Shown: piece by piece, positions 1-10,164 of the stretch | How positions within the stretch are numbered: position 1 is the stretch's first letter | Layout of the letters: each line of letters starts with the position of its first letter | Assembly: GCA_008711295.1 (NCBI GenBank) | Contig: VUYV01000181.1 | Coordinates: 1,286,518-1,350,517, forward strand | Length of the DNA: 64,000 nt | Reading direction: 5' to 3' | Source of the DNA: Anarhynchus alexandrinus | Taxonomy: Eukaryota > Chordata > Aves > Charadriiformes > Charadriidae | Made by a program: the position numbers and the translations under genes | The notes under the pieces: generated by a model | The model's input: the letters and a program-made list of their open reading frames with translations, nothing else | The model's database searches: none | What the model was told of the DNA's origin: nothing

Positions 1-299
1 TTAAACAACCGAGACCTTGGATGCATCGACTCGGGAGATAAACGGCTTCATAGGCAGGATGCTGGGATGGCGACGGGGCTGCCGCCTGTGGCCGGGGGTG
101 GCCGTTAGCAGGTGCCTTTGCGACACGAGTCGGGCTCTGGGACAGGCGACAGCAATGCCATTCCTTCCACCAGTTGAGCTCGGGTGGGTTTCCATGGCTT
201 TTTCTGTCCTTTGCGGTGTCCCAGGGTCATTCCCAGGGACGAGGCTGATCCCGATGCAGAGCTGGGATTTTTCTGTCTCCAGCATTTTCTTTTCTTTTT

Positions 300-600
300 T
301 TTTTTTTTTGAAATAGGGTTGGCCCAACAGTGATTTAATGATCTTTTTCTAAAATTTAGAGGGGTTTTGGCTTTGTTTCAAACATTCACTATTTCAGGGC
401 TAATAGTCAAATGAAACATTAAGTTCACAGCAAAACATTTTAAGCTTTTTTTCCCCTTAATGCTTTCAGCAAACAGAAAAATGACTTAATCTCATGGCTG
501 TGCCCTGATGTCCAATCTGCCTTTGGTAGTGCTATATTTGGACAAATGTACATGGCAATACATTATTTTTTTTGTACTTTTTTTTTTCTTCCCCCCACCG
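300..600. other. AT-rich intronic block, no gene seen
   Basis: After a T-run at about 296-309 the sequence is AT-rich and unique-looking, with few CpGs. It could be conserved non-coding DNA, but nothing here proves it. Confidence 0.25.
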
Positions 601-1098
601 ATGTCACAGTCAGCAGGAAAATAGTCCTGACTTCAGCGGTCCTTTTACAGCATTAGCATCTTGCAAGGACCTGACCTGAGCAGCTGGAGGTGTGCGGGTT
701 ACTGCTGCGGACTGCCCGTGGACTCGCTGGTGGCTGCGTCGGAGCGTGTCTCGTGGTTTTCCAGGTTTCCTGCAGGAAAGGAAGGCTCGGTACCACCGGA
801 CCACCGGGTTCAAACCGCTCCGAAGCAGTGTGAGTGTAGGCAGGAGCAGAGCTGAACCTGAGGTTAAGGATCCGGTGGTCCAGCGCTGCCCTCGCTGATG
901 TTCTCCATCCTCCTCTGAGCCCCGGTGCTGGTGGGGGGCTGAGGTTTGCCCTCTCCCTCCGCGTCTCTGGGCTCTCCTCAGCCTGCTGGGGGTGGAGGTG
1001 GTCCCTCAGATCGGTGAGCTCTGCCTGGGTTGGGGGGAGAGGCATCATTTCCTGGGGCTGGGAGAGAGGGATGAAGCAATCCCAGAATAATAGGATTT

Positions 1099-1422
1099 GC
1101 TTCCAGTGCCTAAAGGGGCTACAGGAGAGCTGGGGAAGGACTTTTCACAAGGGCGTGGAGTGATAGGATGAGGGGAAATGGCTTCAAACTGGAAGAGGGC
1201 AGGTTTAGGTTAGATATTAGGAAGAAATGTTTCCCTGTGCGGGTGGTGAGCCCCTGGCGCAGGTTGCCCAGAGAAGCTGTGGCTGCCCCATCCCTGGAGG
1301 TGTTCAAGGCCAGGTTGGACGGGGCTTGGAGCAACCTGGGCTGGTGGGAGGTGTCCCTGCCCAGGGCAGAGGGTGGAATGAGATGGTCTTTAAGGTCCCT
1401 TCCAACCCAAACCATTCTATGA
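1099..1422 (+). mobile_element. CR1 LINE 3'-end fragment
   Basis: The start resembles the CR1 phrase 'cttccagtgcctaaaggggc'. It runs through the characteristic 'gttgcccagagaagctg' block and ends 'aaccattctatga'. It is a 5'-truncated copy carrying only the end of ORF2 and the 3' UTR. Its frame-open stretches are not genes. Confidence 0.85.
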
Positions 1423-2865
1423 CTAAAATAAGCTATTTTTTATAGCTGCTCCTTCTCTAGAAGATGCTTGCCCATGGGAAAAAAAAAACCAAACCTCAAC
1501 CAAAGCAGCCTGGAGTGCAGTGCTTTTTAGATAGCAAATAACTGGTGGGACAAGGCCAGTTTTCAAGAGCTGGAGGCCAGTGTTGTACCGGCTCAGCACC
1601 CACCAGCAGGACTAGGTCCCTCCAGAGCACTCGCTGCCCAGCAGCTCGAGTATTCCTGCCAGGTTCCCCGAGCGGGGCTTGAAACCGAAAATGCCTCCGA
1701 TGCACACAAACTAATTACCGTCGCCTGCCCCTGGAGAGCGCCTGTGATTTGAGCTGCGAGTCCTGTATCTTGATCGTTCCCTGGGAAAGAAACAAAAACA
1801 GGCTTGTACCCGCGGTCCCCGCGGACTTGGGGAGATGTGTGACTCGGGCTTGATTGCATTTCTCTGTCTGCCACCGCGATATTAAAAACATTTAATAAAC
1901 CCATTTGGAGGGCGGATTGGCGTGCCTGCGCTAGGCTGGCTTTGGGACCAAAGTGCTGAAGTTCAGCGGGAACGGCGTTTCTTGCCGCCGCCCCAACATC
2001 GCCTGGTCCTGGCCGTGAGCCGGGCTGGCACTGGGAGTCACCAGTTTCCCAAGGGAATAATTTCCTGGACCTTAATGCTAAGGGTGGCCAGGAGATCAGG
2101 CTGTCCCATAGCAAACCTTCAGCCTTCAATGCTTCTGAGCCCTTAGGACGTGTATATATATATATTTTTCCCCCCTTTCAGAATGGGGCTGTGTTGATCT
2201 GCCTGTCTCGTGCATCACAAAGGTGGTGTTTTGCGGTTTAGTGGGTTTCTTTTTTTTCACTGTCTTTCTGATCAGAAGCGACAAAAGCGTCCCCGTGGCA
2301 CCCGCCAACCCTCCCGCTGAAATGCGAACACCCTGGGAAGGTTTTGGCTTGAGCAAAAGCCACCCTTCTGATGGAAACCCATTAGCTGCTGCTTTTTCTT
2401 TCCTCACTCCTCTCTTCCTTGCTAGAATAGAGTAGTTTGCATCATTTTTCCCCTTGTTTCAGCCAACAAACATGTTTGTTTCTCCTTAATTACCTGGGTG
2501 TCAATGGGGTGCTTCATCACTGTCTCTCCTCAGCCGGTTCCTTTTCATTTCAATATGTAGCAGATAATCAGAGGCCTCGATTGCAAATCCTGCAAAATCC
2601 TCCAGACTCGAAACTGGAAAATAACCCAAAAATGACCTTGAGATGACTTTCCACGTCCGTGGAAATTAAAATTAACTGGACTGATTTGACTGGCCTGAGG
2701 GGAAGAAGGTATTTATAAAAAAATAAGAATAAAAGAATATGACAAACGAGCCAGGAAAGTTTCGAGTGTCTCAGGTGAACGGGAACATTAGAATATGTAT
2801 TAGTTCTAAATGCTGTAGCGCAGGGTGCCTGAAATCGTTATAGGGAAATCATCTGTGTGTGTGCA

Positions 2866-3160
2866 CGAGGAGCGCGTGTGCGACGTGCGCGGCCGCGGTG
2901 GGAACGTGACCGCGGGAGCCGCTCGTGCTGCAGCGGGAAGGGACGGGTGCTGGGGAGCTCGGGGGAGCTCGCTCGCTCTCGTGCGCTTCCTTGTCTGGAC
3001 GGAGATTTATTTCGGTGGTGGCGGCAGCTCTGCCCGCGCTCGACCCTCGCTTTCGCTGCGTGTCGCGCCAAACCGCAGAGGGCTGCGGGGGTGTGATGCG
3101 GAGCAAAGGGACGCGGCGTAGGGGCGCCTGCGTGCTGGTGGCTGTGAAATACAAAATGGC
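2866..3160. promoter_or_regulatory. CpG island in the upstream ASTN2 intron
   Basis: About 39 CpG dinucleotides lie within roughly 265 bp, far above the surrounding DNA. The island includes NotI-like gcggccgc and ctcgctcgctctcg runs. A YY1-like core (aaaatggc, 3153-3160) lies at its right edge, a pattern often found near transcription starts. It could be an alternative promoter, an enhancer or a non-coding RNA start. An unrecognised 81-codon ORF begins at that ATG (3156-3401), but its coding status is unsupported. Confidence 0.5.
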
Positions 3161-3654
3161 TCGCGCAAGGTTGCGTGGGCTGGCCCTCCTGGAGGTTGTC
3201 CTTCAGTCCGCATCCTCTGAGCTGCCACTGCTGCCTCTCACCTGTGAGGCCTCTTCCACACGGACAAACAAGCTGGAGCTGACGGACACGGCATGGAAGG
3301 TGGCTGGGGGTGTGCAAGGGGTTGACCCTCTTGGGATTTCCCAGGCTCTGAGCTTTTGCTTCGAGCAACCACGTTCCCAGGGCAGTCACACACTGCTGTG
3401 ACACCGTGAAATGTCACCCTTGCCCTCATGTCAAGGGGACGTGTGTCCCATGACAGCCCAACGCAATAGCTGTCATCTTCTATCTACTGCTTGGGTGTGC
3501 TCCTTGTCTTCGCTGATATCTGGGGAGGTGAAAAGAGAGTAGATGAAGGCAAAGCAGCCAAAAGCATGGTGTCTGGAGTGGAAGGGTGTTGTGAGTGTTG
3601 ACTTGAAAGAACATACCATCTCACTGACTATGAAGGAGCATTGGGGTTATGCGA

Positions 3655-4073
3655 AGGGGCTGGAGCATCCCTCCTATGGAGACAGGCTGAGAGTTGGGGG
3701 TGTTCAGCCTGGAGAAGAGAAGGTCCTGGGGAGACCTTAGAGCCCCTTCCAGTGGCTAAAGGGGCTACAGGAGAGCTGGGGAGGGACTCTGGATCAGGGA
3801 GGGGAGCGATGGGACAAGGGGGAATGGTTTTAAACTGACAGAGGGGAGATTTAGGTTAGATATTAGGAAGAAATGTTTCCCTGTGAGGGCGGTGAGCCCC
3901 TGGCGCAGGTTGCCCAGAGAAGCTGTGGCTGCCCCATCCCTGGAGGTGTTCAAGGCCAGGTTGGACGGGGCTTGGAGCAACCTGGGCTGGTGGGAGGTGT
4001 CCCTGCCCAGGGCAGGGGGGTTGGAAGTGGATGGTCTTCAAGGTCCCTTCCAACCAAAACCATTCTATGATTC
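3655..4073 (+). mobile_element. CR1 LINE 3'-end fragment
   Basis: It begins in the 'ggggctggagcatccctcc' block, passes 'gttcagcctggagaagag', and ends 'aaaccattctatgattc'. It is longer than the copy at 1099 and nearly identical to it in the last 200 bases. It forms an inverted pair with the copy at 5361. Confidence 0.9.
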
Positions 4074-4369
4074 CCCATTCCCCTGCACTGCTGGGGGGGG
4101 AATGAAGGAGTGCAGGAGCAGCTTGGTGGGCATATGGCAGCCAGTCAAGGTTAACCCACCATGGAAGGCAAGCAATGTGGGTGCAAGGATGAACTGTCAC
4201 CCAGCCCAGGGCAGGGGGCCTGTGTTGAGGTCCTTGGAGTTGCGTGTTGGAGGCCGGTCCCTATCTGGAGCTGCTGGAGAAGGGATCCCCTTGTGCTGTA
4301 GCATGAAGAGTCTGTGCTCTGTGATGGTCCAGCCCATTGTTCAGTCTCCACAACTGCTTCGTGTTTGCC

Positions 4370-4560
4370 TATGGACCCGTTTGTCGTTTGTGAGGTTGGG
4401 CAGTAGCATTATCTTGACAAGAGAGAGATATTTAGAGCTCTGTAATCCATGCTTGTCCATCCTAATTACTTCCCTTATCAGCCTTCAGGAGAGTAACTTT
4501 ACAGTGGTAATTAGTCTCTTCAGTCCCACCCTATCTTCATAATTAACACAGAGTTAGAAT
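4370..4560. other. AT-rich block, candidate conserved non-coding element
   Basis: This is unique-looking sequence with few CpGs and several TAATTA/TTATC-type motifs (cctaattacttcccttatc). It shows no repeat signature. Conservation is inferred only from composition. Confidence 0.25.
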
Positions 4561-5360
4561 GGGAGGGGAGAATCTCTGTTTTGGGCTGAAAAGGTCCTTC
4601 TGCGGGGAGAGCGGCATAGATTTCTTAAGTGATCAAAAGCATCCTGGAGAGGACAGATTTGGGGATGGCACGGGGAGGCTGTGTGCCGAGGACCTGCGGG
4701 ATGGCGACAACGAGTAGCCAGCGATGCGAGCCAAAATTGTGTTTATCTAGTGTGAGTTTGGATGTTTTATTAAAGGAAGCGCTTGGCAGGCGCGGGTGAT
4801 GCGGTATCGGAGTGGTGAGCATCTGCGGTTTGCATGGGCTTCACCTGGAGCGGCGAGCATCCAGCTCTGCTGAAAATGAGCCCATTCATCATCTCTAGTG
4901 TTTGAGACACAGCACAAAAAGGGCAGTTTGACCTAATACTGCCCTATAGCAGCTGCAATTACTGGAGTATAATTCATTTCAAATGGATCCAGAGATTTCT
5001 TTCCATTAACACCCAGAGTGAAAAACCAGCGAGCGGGCAGGATTCGCAGCCCGGGCGGTGATCGTCCCCACGGTCATCGCAGCCAGGGGAGAAGTTGGGT
5101 TTTGCGGAGGCAAAGGGCAGGACTGGACCTCGCGGGACTCCTTTGCGCTTCTCTGGGAAAACACCAGGTTTCATTTCTGGTGTTTAAATGAGGATCTTAA
5201 CCCTGAGTACAGGCAGCAATATAGTGTGTGAGGGGATGATCAAGGGCAGCCACGGTGGCAAATCTCTTGCAGGAGAACTTGATTCTCATCTTTTTCCGAG
5301 TAGAAGGGCTTTAGTTCACAAAACTCCAATCTCTTTAGGGCAGTATGTTGGGTTTGGTTA

Positions 5361-5660
5361 TCACAGAATCACAGAATGGTTTGGGTTGGAAGGGACCTTG
5401 AAGACCATCCAGTTCCGCCCCCCTGCCCTGGGCAGGGACACCTCCCACCAGCCCAGGTTGCTCCAAGCCCCGTCCAACCTGGCCTTGAACACCTCCAGGG
5501 ATGGGGCAGCCACAGCTTCTCTGGGCAACCTGCGCCAGGGGCTCACCGCCCTCACAGTGAAAAATTTCTTTCTAATATCTAACCTAAATCTCCCCTCTTT
5601 CAGTGTAAAACCGTTTCCCCCTGTCCTATCACTCTACTCCCTGATTATGTCCTTTTTCAG
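5361..5660 (-). mobile_element. CR1 LINE 3'-end fragment, reverse orientation
   Basis: The reverse-complement CR1 tail (tcacagaatcacagaatggt) starts at 5361. The body follows in antisense and breaks off near 'ctgattatgtcctttttc'. Antisense translation of the tail region is identical over about 46 residues to the copy at 3655. Confidence 0.9.
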
Positions 5661-8425
5661 AAGGAGGCCCACAGAAGCAGTTTGCAGGAGAGGGAAAAGC
5701 GGGGCCCAGGAAATACTCCATTCTCATCAATTTTCGGACGCGTTGCTGGGGCAGGTTGCACAGAGGCTGTGGTGTTGGTTTGGACACTCAGTGCTGCCTC
5801 AACTTGAAGATCTGGCTGTGTGTATCAAATTTGGTAGTTCTTTGAAATGAGTTAAGTCTCAATTCAGCCTTGTTTTGTGCTGCTTGGAGCAAAGCCGTTA
5901 GTCAGCAAGGTGGAGCCGAGCAGCAGAAAGAGCTTTTGCATGCTGTGCCAGCGGTGGGGATGAATGCAGCTGTGGCACCGGTGCTCCGGAGCTGACCTCT
6001 CTCTCCGAGGAGCCTGCGAGTAAATACACGTAAAGGGAGGGATGGAATTGAAATCTTTTTTTAGGCTACTCCTTTAATTTTCAGACATCTTCTATCTAAC
6101 CTGGCTCTGGGAAAAAAAAAAACACCTTGGTTTTTATTACAAACCCCAAAGGCTCATACTAATAGGTTGGTTTAGAGCTGGCAGTTATACCTTCCAGACA
6201 GCGTCTGCAAACCTACCTGAAGCTGAGACCCTGCCACCAGCTTCTCAGTATCTCCATCCTCCGCTGGCCTTTTCCATCCCTACTCCCGCTCTGTTCCCTT
6301 GTGCTGGAGCACCAAAGAAGACCTACTTCTGCCAGGTCAGCCCGTCCGGGTTAACCATGGGACATGGCCAAGAGGGTCTCAGGTCCTGGTTCAGCCCAGG
6401 TTTTGGAGTAGAGGTGCGGGGCTATGGAGGGGGTCACCTGTCTGAAGAGCTTCCCTCTCTTCCCAGGCGCTTACTGTGGAAGATGTATTTCCTTCAGCTT
6501 CTTCTGAGATTAATTCAATCCCCACCATGCGAGAGGTGCCAGGCAGGTGTCAGGCTCTGATGGATGGGCAGAGACACTAAGCAGTTGGGTAAGGATCCCG
6601 CTTGGTCGTGCCCCTTGGCTCCTTGCCCCGCTCCCCTGCTGGGGACCTGGGCCCTCTGCGGTCCACGTTTCCCTTCCATCATCATCGTGCTAAACTGAAG
6701 AGACAGCTCCATTCCATAATTCATAACCTCACATCGTCTTTGTAATATTTAAAGGAGGGGAAAAAAAAACCCGCTTTGGTTTGTCCTTCCTCCAGGCTGG
6801 AGGTAGAGCAGCAGAAGTGCTGGAGGCCGTTGGGTTCCTTGGGCCATGCTGTGGGTCTGACTGGATGCGGTGATGGGTAGAGATGCCCCCTTGCAGCCGG
6901 GTGCAGAAGACCTTTGAGTGTCAGGGACACAGGACAGGCAAAAGCCCTCTGAAGGTGCGAACGTTGTGTTGGAGAAGGCTTTGCGAGCGACCCGTGCGGA
7001 GGCCAGAGAAAAAGATTTTACTTTTTTTGTTTGATTTTGAGTGTGTTTAAATGATTCTGATGCTCAAGTCTGGCTTTCAAATGGGCTTTGATCATTCAGA
7101 AACTGGGACGTTACTGAGAACCGGCAAAACTTTGGAGAGCAGCACTGAGGAGAAGGACCTGNGTTCAGAAACTTGGACGTTACTGAGAACCGGCAAAACT
7201 GGCCCTTAAGCAATTTTGTGATGAGTTTGGAACAGTTCCCTTCCCGCCCGTGTAACTTGGCCTCGTGCAGTGTCTGGGTAAACTATGCCGCTTCCTTTGG
7301 CTATAAGGTGAGACGCTGGATTGGTCCCCCACCCCTCCAGGCTTATTTTCATTCTTGTACAGACTTTTCTGAAATCTGAGTAGAGGGTGCCATGCAAGTC
7401 CAAAGTGTTTGATTGTTTAGAAGTCACTGGAGTATCTTGTGTTCATTATTTTAACAATTGGAGAGAGGGTTTTATTTTCTCCAGCATCATAAACACAATC
7501 TTCAGTGTGTTTTATGAAAACAATAAAGCTAAACTCTAATAACCACACATTTTCCTTGCTTTATGTGCACACATCCTTGGGGAACGGGGCCTCAAGGACT
7601 CATCTTGCTCTGCTTTTAACAGAGTTTTAATGTGCTCAAGTTGGTAAGCGGTGGAGAGCTAGATTATGAATTTGCTCTGGTACCTAAAGGAATTTTCTTT
7701 GCCTTTAAAAACGCTCAAGGTGAGCGAAAAAGGCACCTCTGGAAGAGAAAGCCAGTGACGCAATGCGAAGATTTTAGCACTGCGATCCAAAAATCAGACT
7801 TCATTTAAATGCTGTATGTTCCAGACTCCTCTGTACGAGGACTAATTAGCTTTCTTGCATCTCTTTCCTATCCTGTGAATAATACTGTTTTCTTTTAGAA
7901 GAGATCTGAGGCTCTCAGAGGCAATTTGTAAAGGAGGATGCTCTGCTACAGACGGAGAACCAAAGCGGGGAGATGAAGGGATGCAGTTCCTAAAGTATTT
8001 AGCCACCTAATGGATTTTTTATTTTTGAGTGCAGAAGTAGGTTAGGGCCCCAGCTCCGTCTGTGGTAGTGATTTTTTGCTTGAGAACTCACTTAACGAGG
8101 TAGTTTTCATCCAGAAGTGTTGAGAAATCCAAAATACCATGGAGATGCTCCAGTTTTGAACACTTTTTTTTGGGGGGGGGGGGAAAGAACATTCCATCTT
8201 TTGGCATTTCTTCAAAGAAGAGCGTGTGACCAGGTGGACAGGCGTCCATGTGTGCTGTAGTCACCCTGGGACAGCAAATGGCCATGGGCTTGGCCAGGTC
8301 ATGCCTGGTGCTTGTCTTTCACCCTTTGGTTGCAACCTACCTTCACTGTTGCTGGAAGGGATAGATGGAGAGGTTATTTTCCACTCTCCCTCATGGGAAA
8401 ACTTCCAAACGGTCTGGGTTTTTTT
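5661..8425. other. Intronic stretch without genes
   Basis: No coding signal was seen. The region includes a 37-bp duplication around an N (7095-7200), AT-rich unique DNA at about 7420-7560 and 7800-7900, and a G-run at 8171-8182. Confidence 0.6.
7095..7200 (+). repeat. 37-bp direct repeat flanking a one-N assembly break
   Basis: 7095-7131 and 7164-7200 match at 36 of 37 bases. Between them is 'ttggagagcagcactgagg' then 'agaaggacctg', which resembles an internal CR1 phrase, and an N at 7162. Either a CR1 insertion with a long target duplication was collapsed at the N, or contig ends overlap without being merged. Confidence 0.7.
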
Positions 8426-9294
8426 CCACCAGAGACCAGTATAAGGTTTGAAACCCCAGAAAAGTCACTTAGGTCCTGACAGGAGCAGCTTCTCTCTTTG
8501 ATTTCAGCGCGGTGCGAGTTGGACATGCAGGCTGTGTCCCTACCTTCCAGAAGTCCCAAGAGGGCCAAGCACATTCATAAATATCTTTTATATTTATGAA
8601 TTTCTCTGGGGTGCATGGCAGAGCCAAGGGTGGGATGGAAGGCTCTTCAGTCTCTGCACATTGTGGCAGAGATGGGCACTGTAAAGGATCATAGAATCAT
8701 AGAATGGTTTGGGTGGGAAGCGACCATTAATGGCCACCTAGTCCAACCCCCTGCCGTGAGCAGGGACATCTTCAACTGGATCAGGTTGCTCAGAGCACCG
8801 TCCAGCTTGACCTGGAATGTTTCCAGGGGTGGGGCACCTACCATCTCTCTGGGAGACCTGGGCCAGTGTCTCACCACCCTCAGTGTAAAAAATTGTTTCC
8901 TTTTATCTAGTCTAAATCTCCCCTTTTTTAGTTTAGTCTCCAGGCTGCACTTAGGGCTCATCCTTGCAAGCACCATGGGCCAGGAGCAGGACCCCAACGG
9001 GTGCAGCATCTGGAAGGATGATCTACGTCTGTAGATCCCAAAGCCTCAATGCCAAAGGGCTGGAGCCCAGAAGGAAGGTGGACCTGTGTGCCCGGTGCCC
9101 AAACTATACTGGGGGGGTGGAAAGTTGGCAGGGAGGGAAGAGAGGAAAGGTGTTGCTGCTGACATGCAGAAGATGGTCTGTAGATGCAGGTAAGTGCTTC
9201 TCTTTGGGAGAGGAGAGCTTTGAGCCATCGCTGGGTATGGACAGGCTATGGGCCCCGTACTTATGGTCCCAGGCAGCAGGAGTTAATTAGCGTG
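8426..9294 (+). repeat. Left copy of an 869-bp direct duplication
   Basis: It aligns without gaps to 9296-10164 at a constant offset of 870, with a single N at 9295 between the copies. Its first 404 bp differ from the right copy at 25 positions. Its last 465 bp are identical. Confidence 0.9.
8689..8936 (-). mobile_element. CR1 LINE 3'-end fragment, reverse (in left duplicate)
   Basis: It starts 'atcatagaatcatagaatgg', followed by antisense CR1 up to 'ctaaatctcccctttttta'. It belongs to a different CR1 variant from the 3655 group ('catcttcaactggatcaggt' replaces 'cacctcccaccagcccaggt'). Confidence 0.85.
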
Positions 9295-9295
9295 N
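9295..9295. other. Single-N assembly break
   Basis: One N lies exactly between the two 869-bp copies, which suggests a scaffold or gap-closing join. Confidence 0.9.
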
Positions 9296-10164
9296 CCACC
9301 ACAGACCAGTATAAGGTTTGAAACCTCAGAAAAACCACTTAGGTCTTGACGGGGGCAGCTTCTCTCTTTGATTTCAGTGCGGTGCAAGTTGGACTTGCAA
9401 GCTGTGTCCCTACCTTCCAAAAGTCCCAAGAGAGCCAAGCACATTCATAAATAACTTTTATATTTATGAATTTCTCTGGGGTGCATGGCAGAGCCAAGGG
9501 TGGGATGGAAGGCTCCTCAGTCTGTGCACATAGTGGCAGAGATGGGCACTGTAAAGGATCGTAGAATCATAGAATGGTTTGGGTGGGAAGGAACCGTTAA
9601 TGGCCATCTAGTCCAACCCCCTGCCAAGAGCAGGGACATCTTCAACTGGATCAGGTTGCTCAGAGCACCGTCCAGCTTGACCTGGAATGTTTCCAGGGTT
9701 GGGGCACCTACCATCTCTCTGGGAGACCTGGGCCAGTGTCTCACCACCCTCAGTGTAAAAAATTGTTTCCTTTTATCTAGTCTAAATCTCCCCTTTTTTA
9801 GTTTAGTCTCCAGGCTGCACTTAGGGCTCATCCTTGCAAGCACCATGGGCCAGGAGCAGGACCCCAACGGGTGCAGCATCTGGAAGGATGATCTACGTCT
9901 GTAGATCCCAAAGCCTCAATGCCAAAGGGCTGGAGCCCAGAAGGAAGGTGGACCTGTGTGCCCGGTGCCCAAACTATACTGGGGGGGTGGAAAGTTGGCA
10001 GGGAGGGAAGAGAGGAAAGGTGTTGCTGCTGACATGCAGAAGATGGTCTGTAGATGCAGGTAAGTGCTTCTCTTTGGGAGAGGAGAGCTTTGAGCCATCG
10101 CTGGGTATGGACAGGCTATGGGCCCCGTACTTATGGTCCCAGGCAGCAGGAGTTAATTAGCGTG
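9296..10164 (+). repeat. Right copy of an 869-bp direct duplication
   Basis: This is the partner of 8426-9294, and the unique sequence resumes at 10165. Several differences are CpG in the left copy and TpG or CpA here, which suggests real mutation rather than random base errors. Confidence 0.9.
9559..9806 (-). mobile_element. CR1 LINE 3'-end fragment, reverse (in right duplicate)
   Basis: It is the second copy of the 8689 fragment, produced by the 869-bp duplication and not by a separate insertion. It carries about ten substitutions in its left part. Confidence 0.85.

Noticed and set aside
3883..5850. About 220-codon open frames at 3883-4542 and 5188-5850 containing [20 protein letters not shown] or its antisense
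   Set aside because: These are remnants of the end of CR1 ORF2 and its 3' UTR, repeated in every CR1 copy. They are not host genes.
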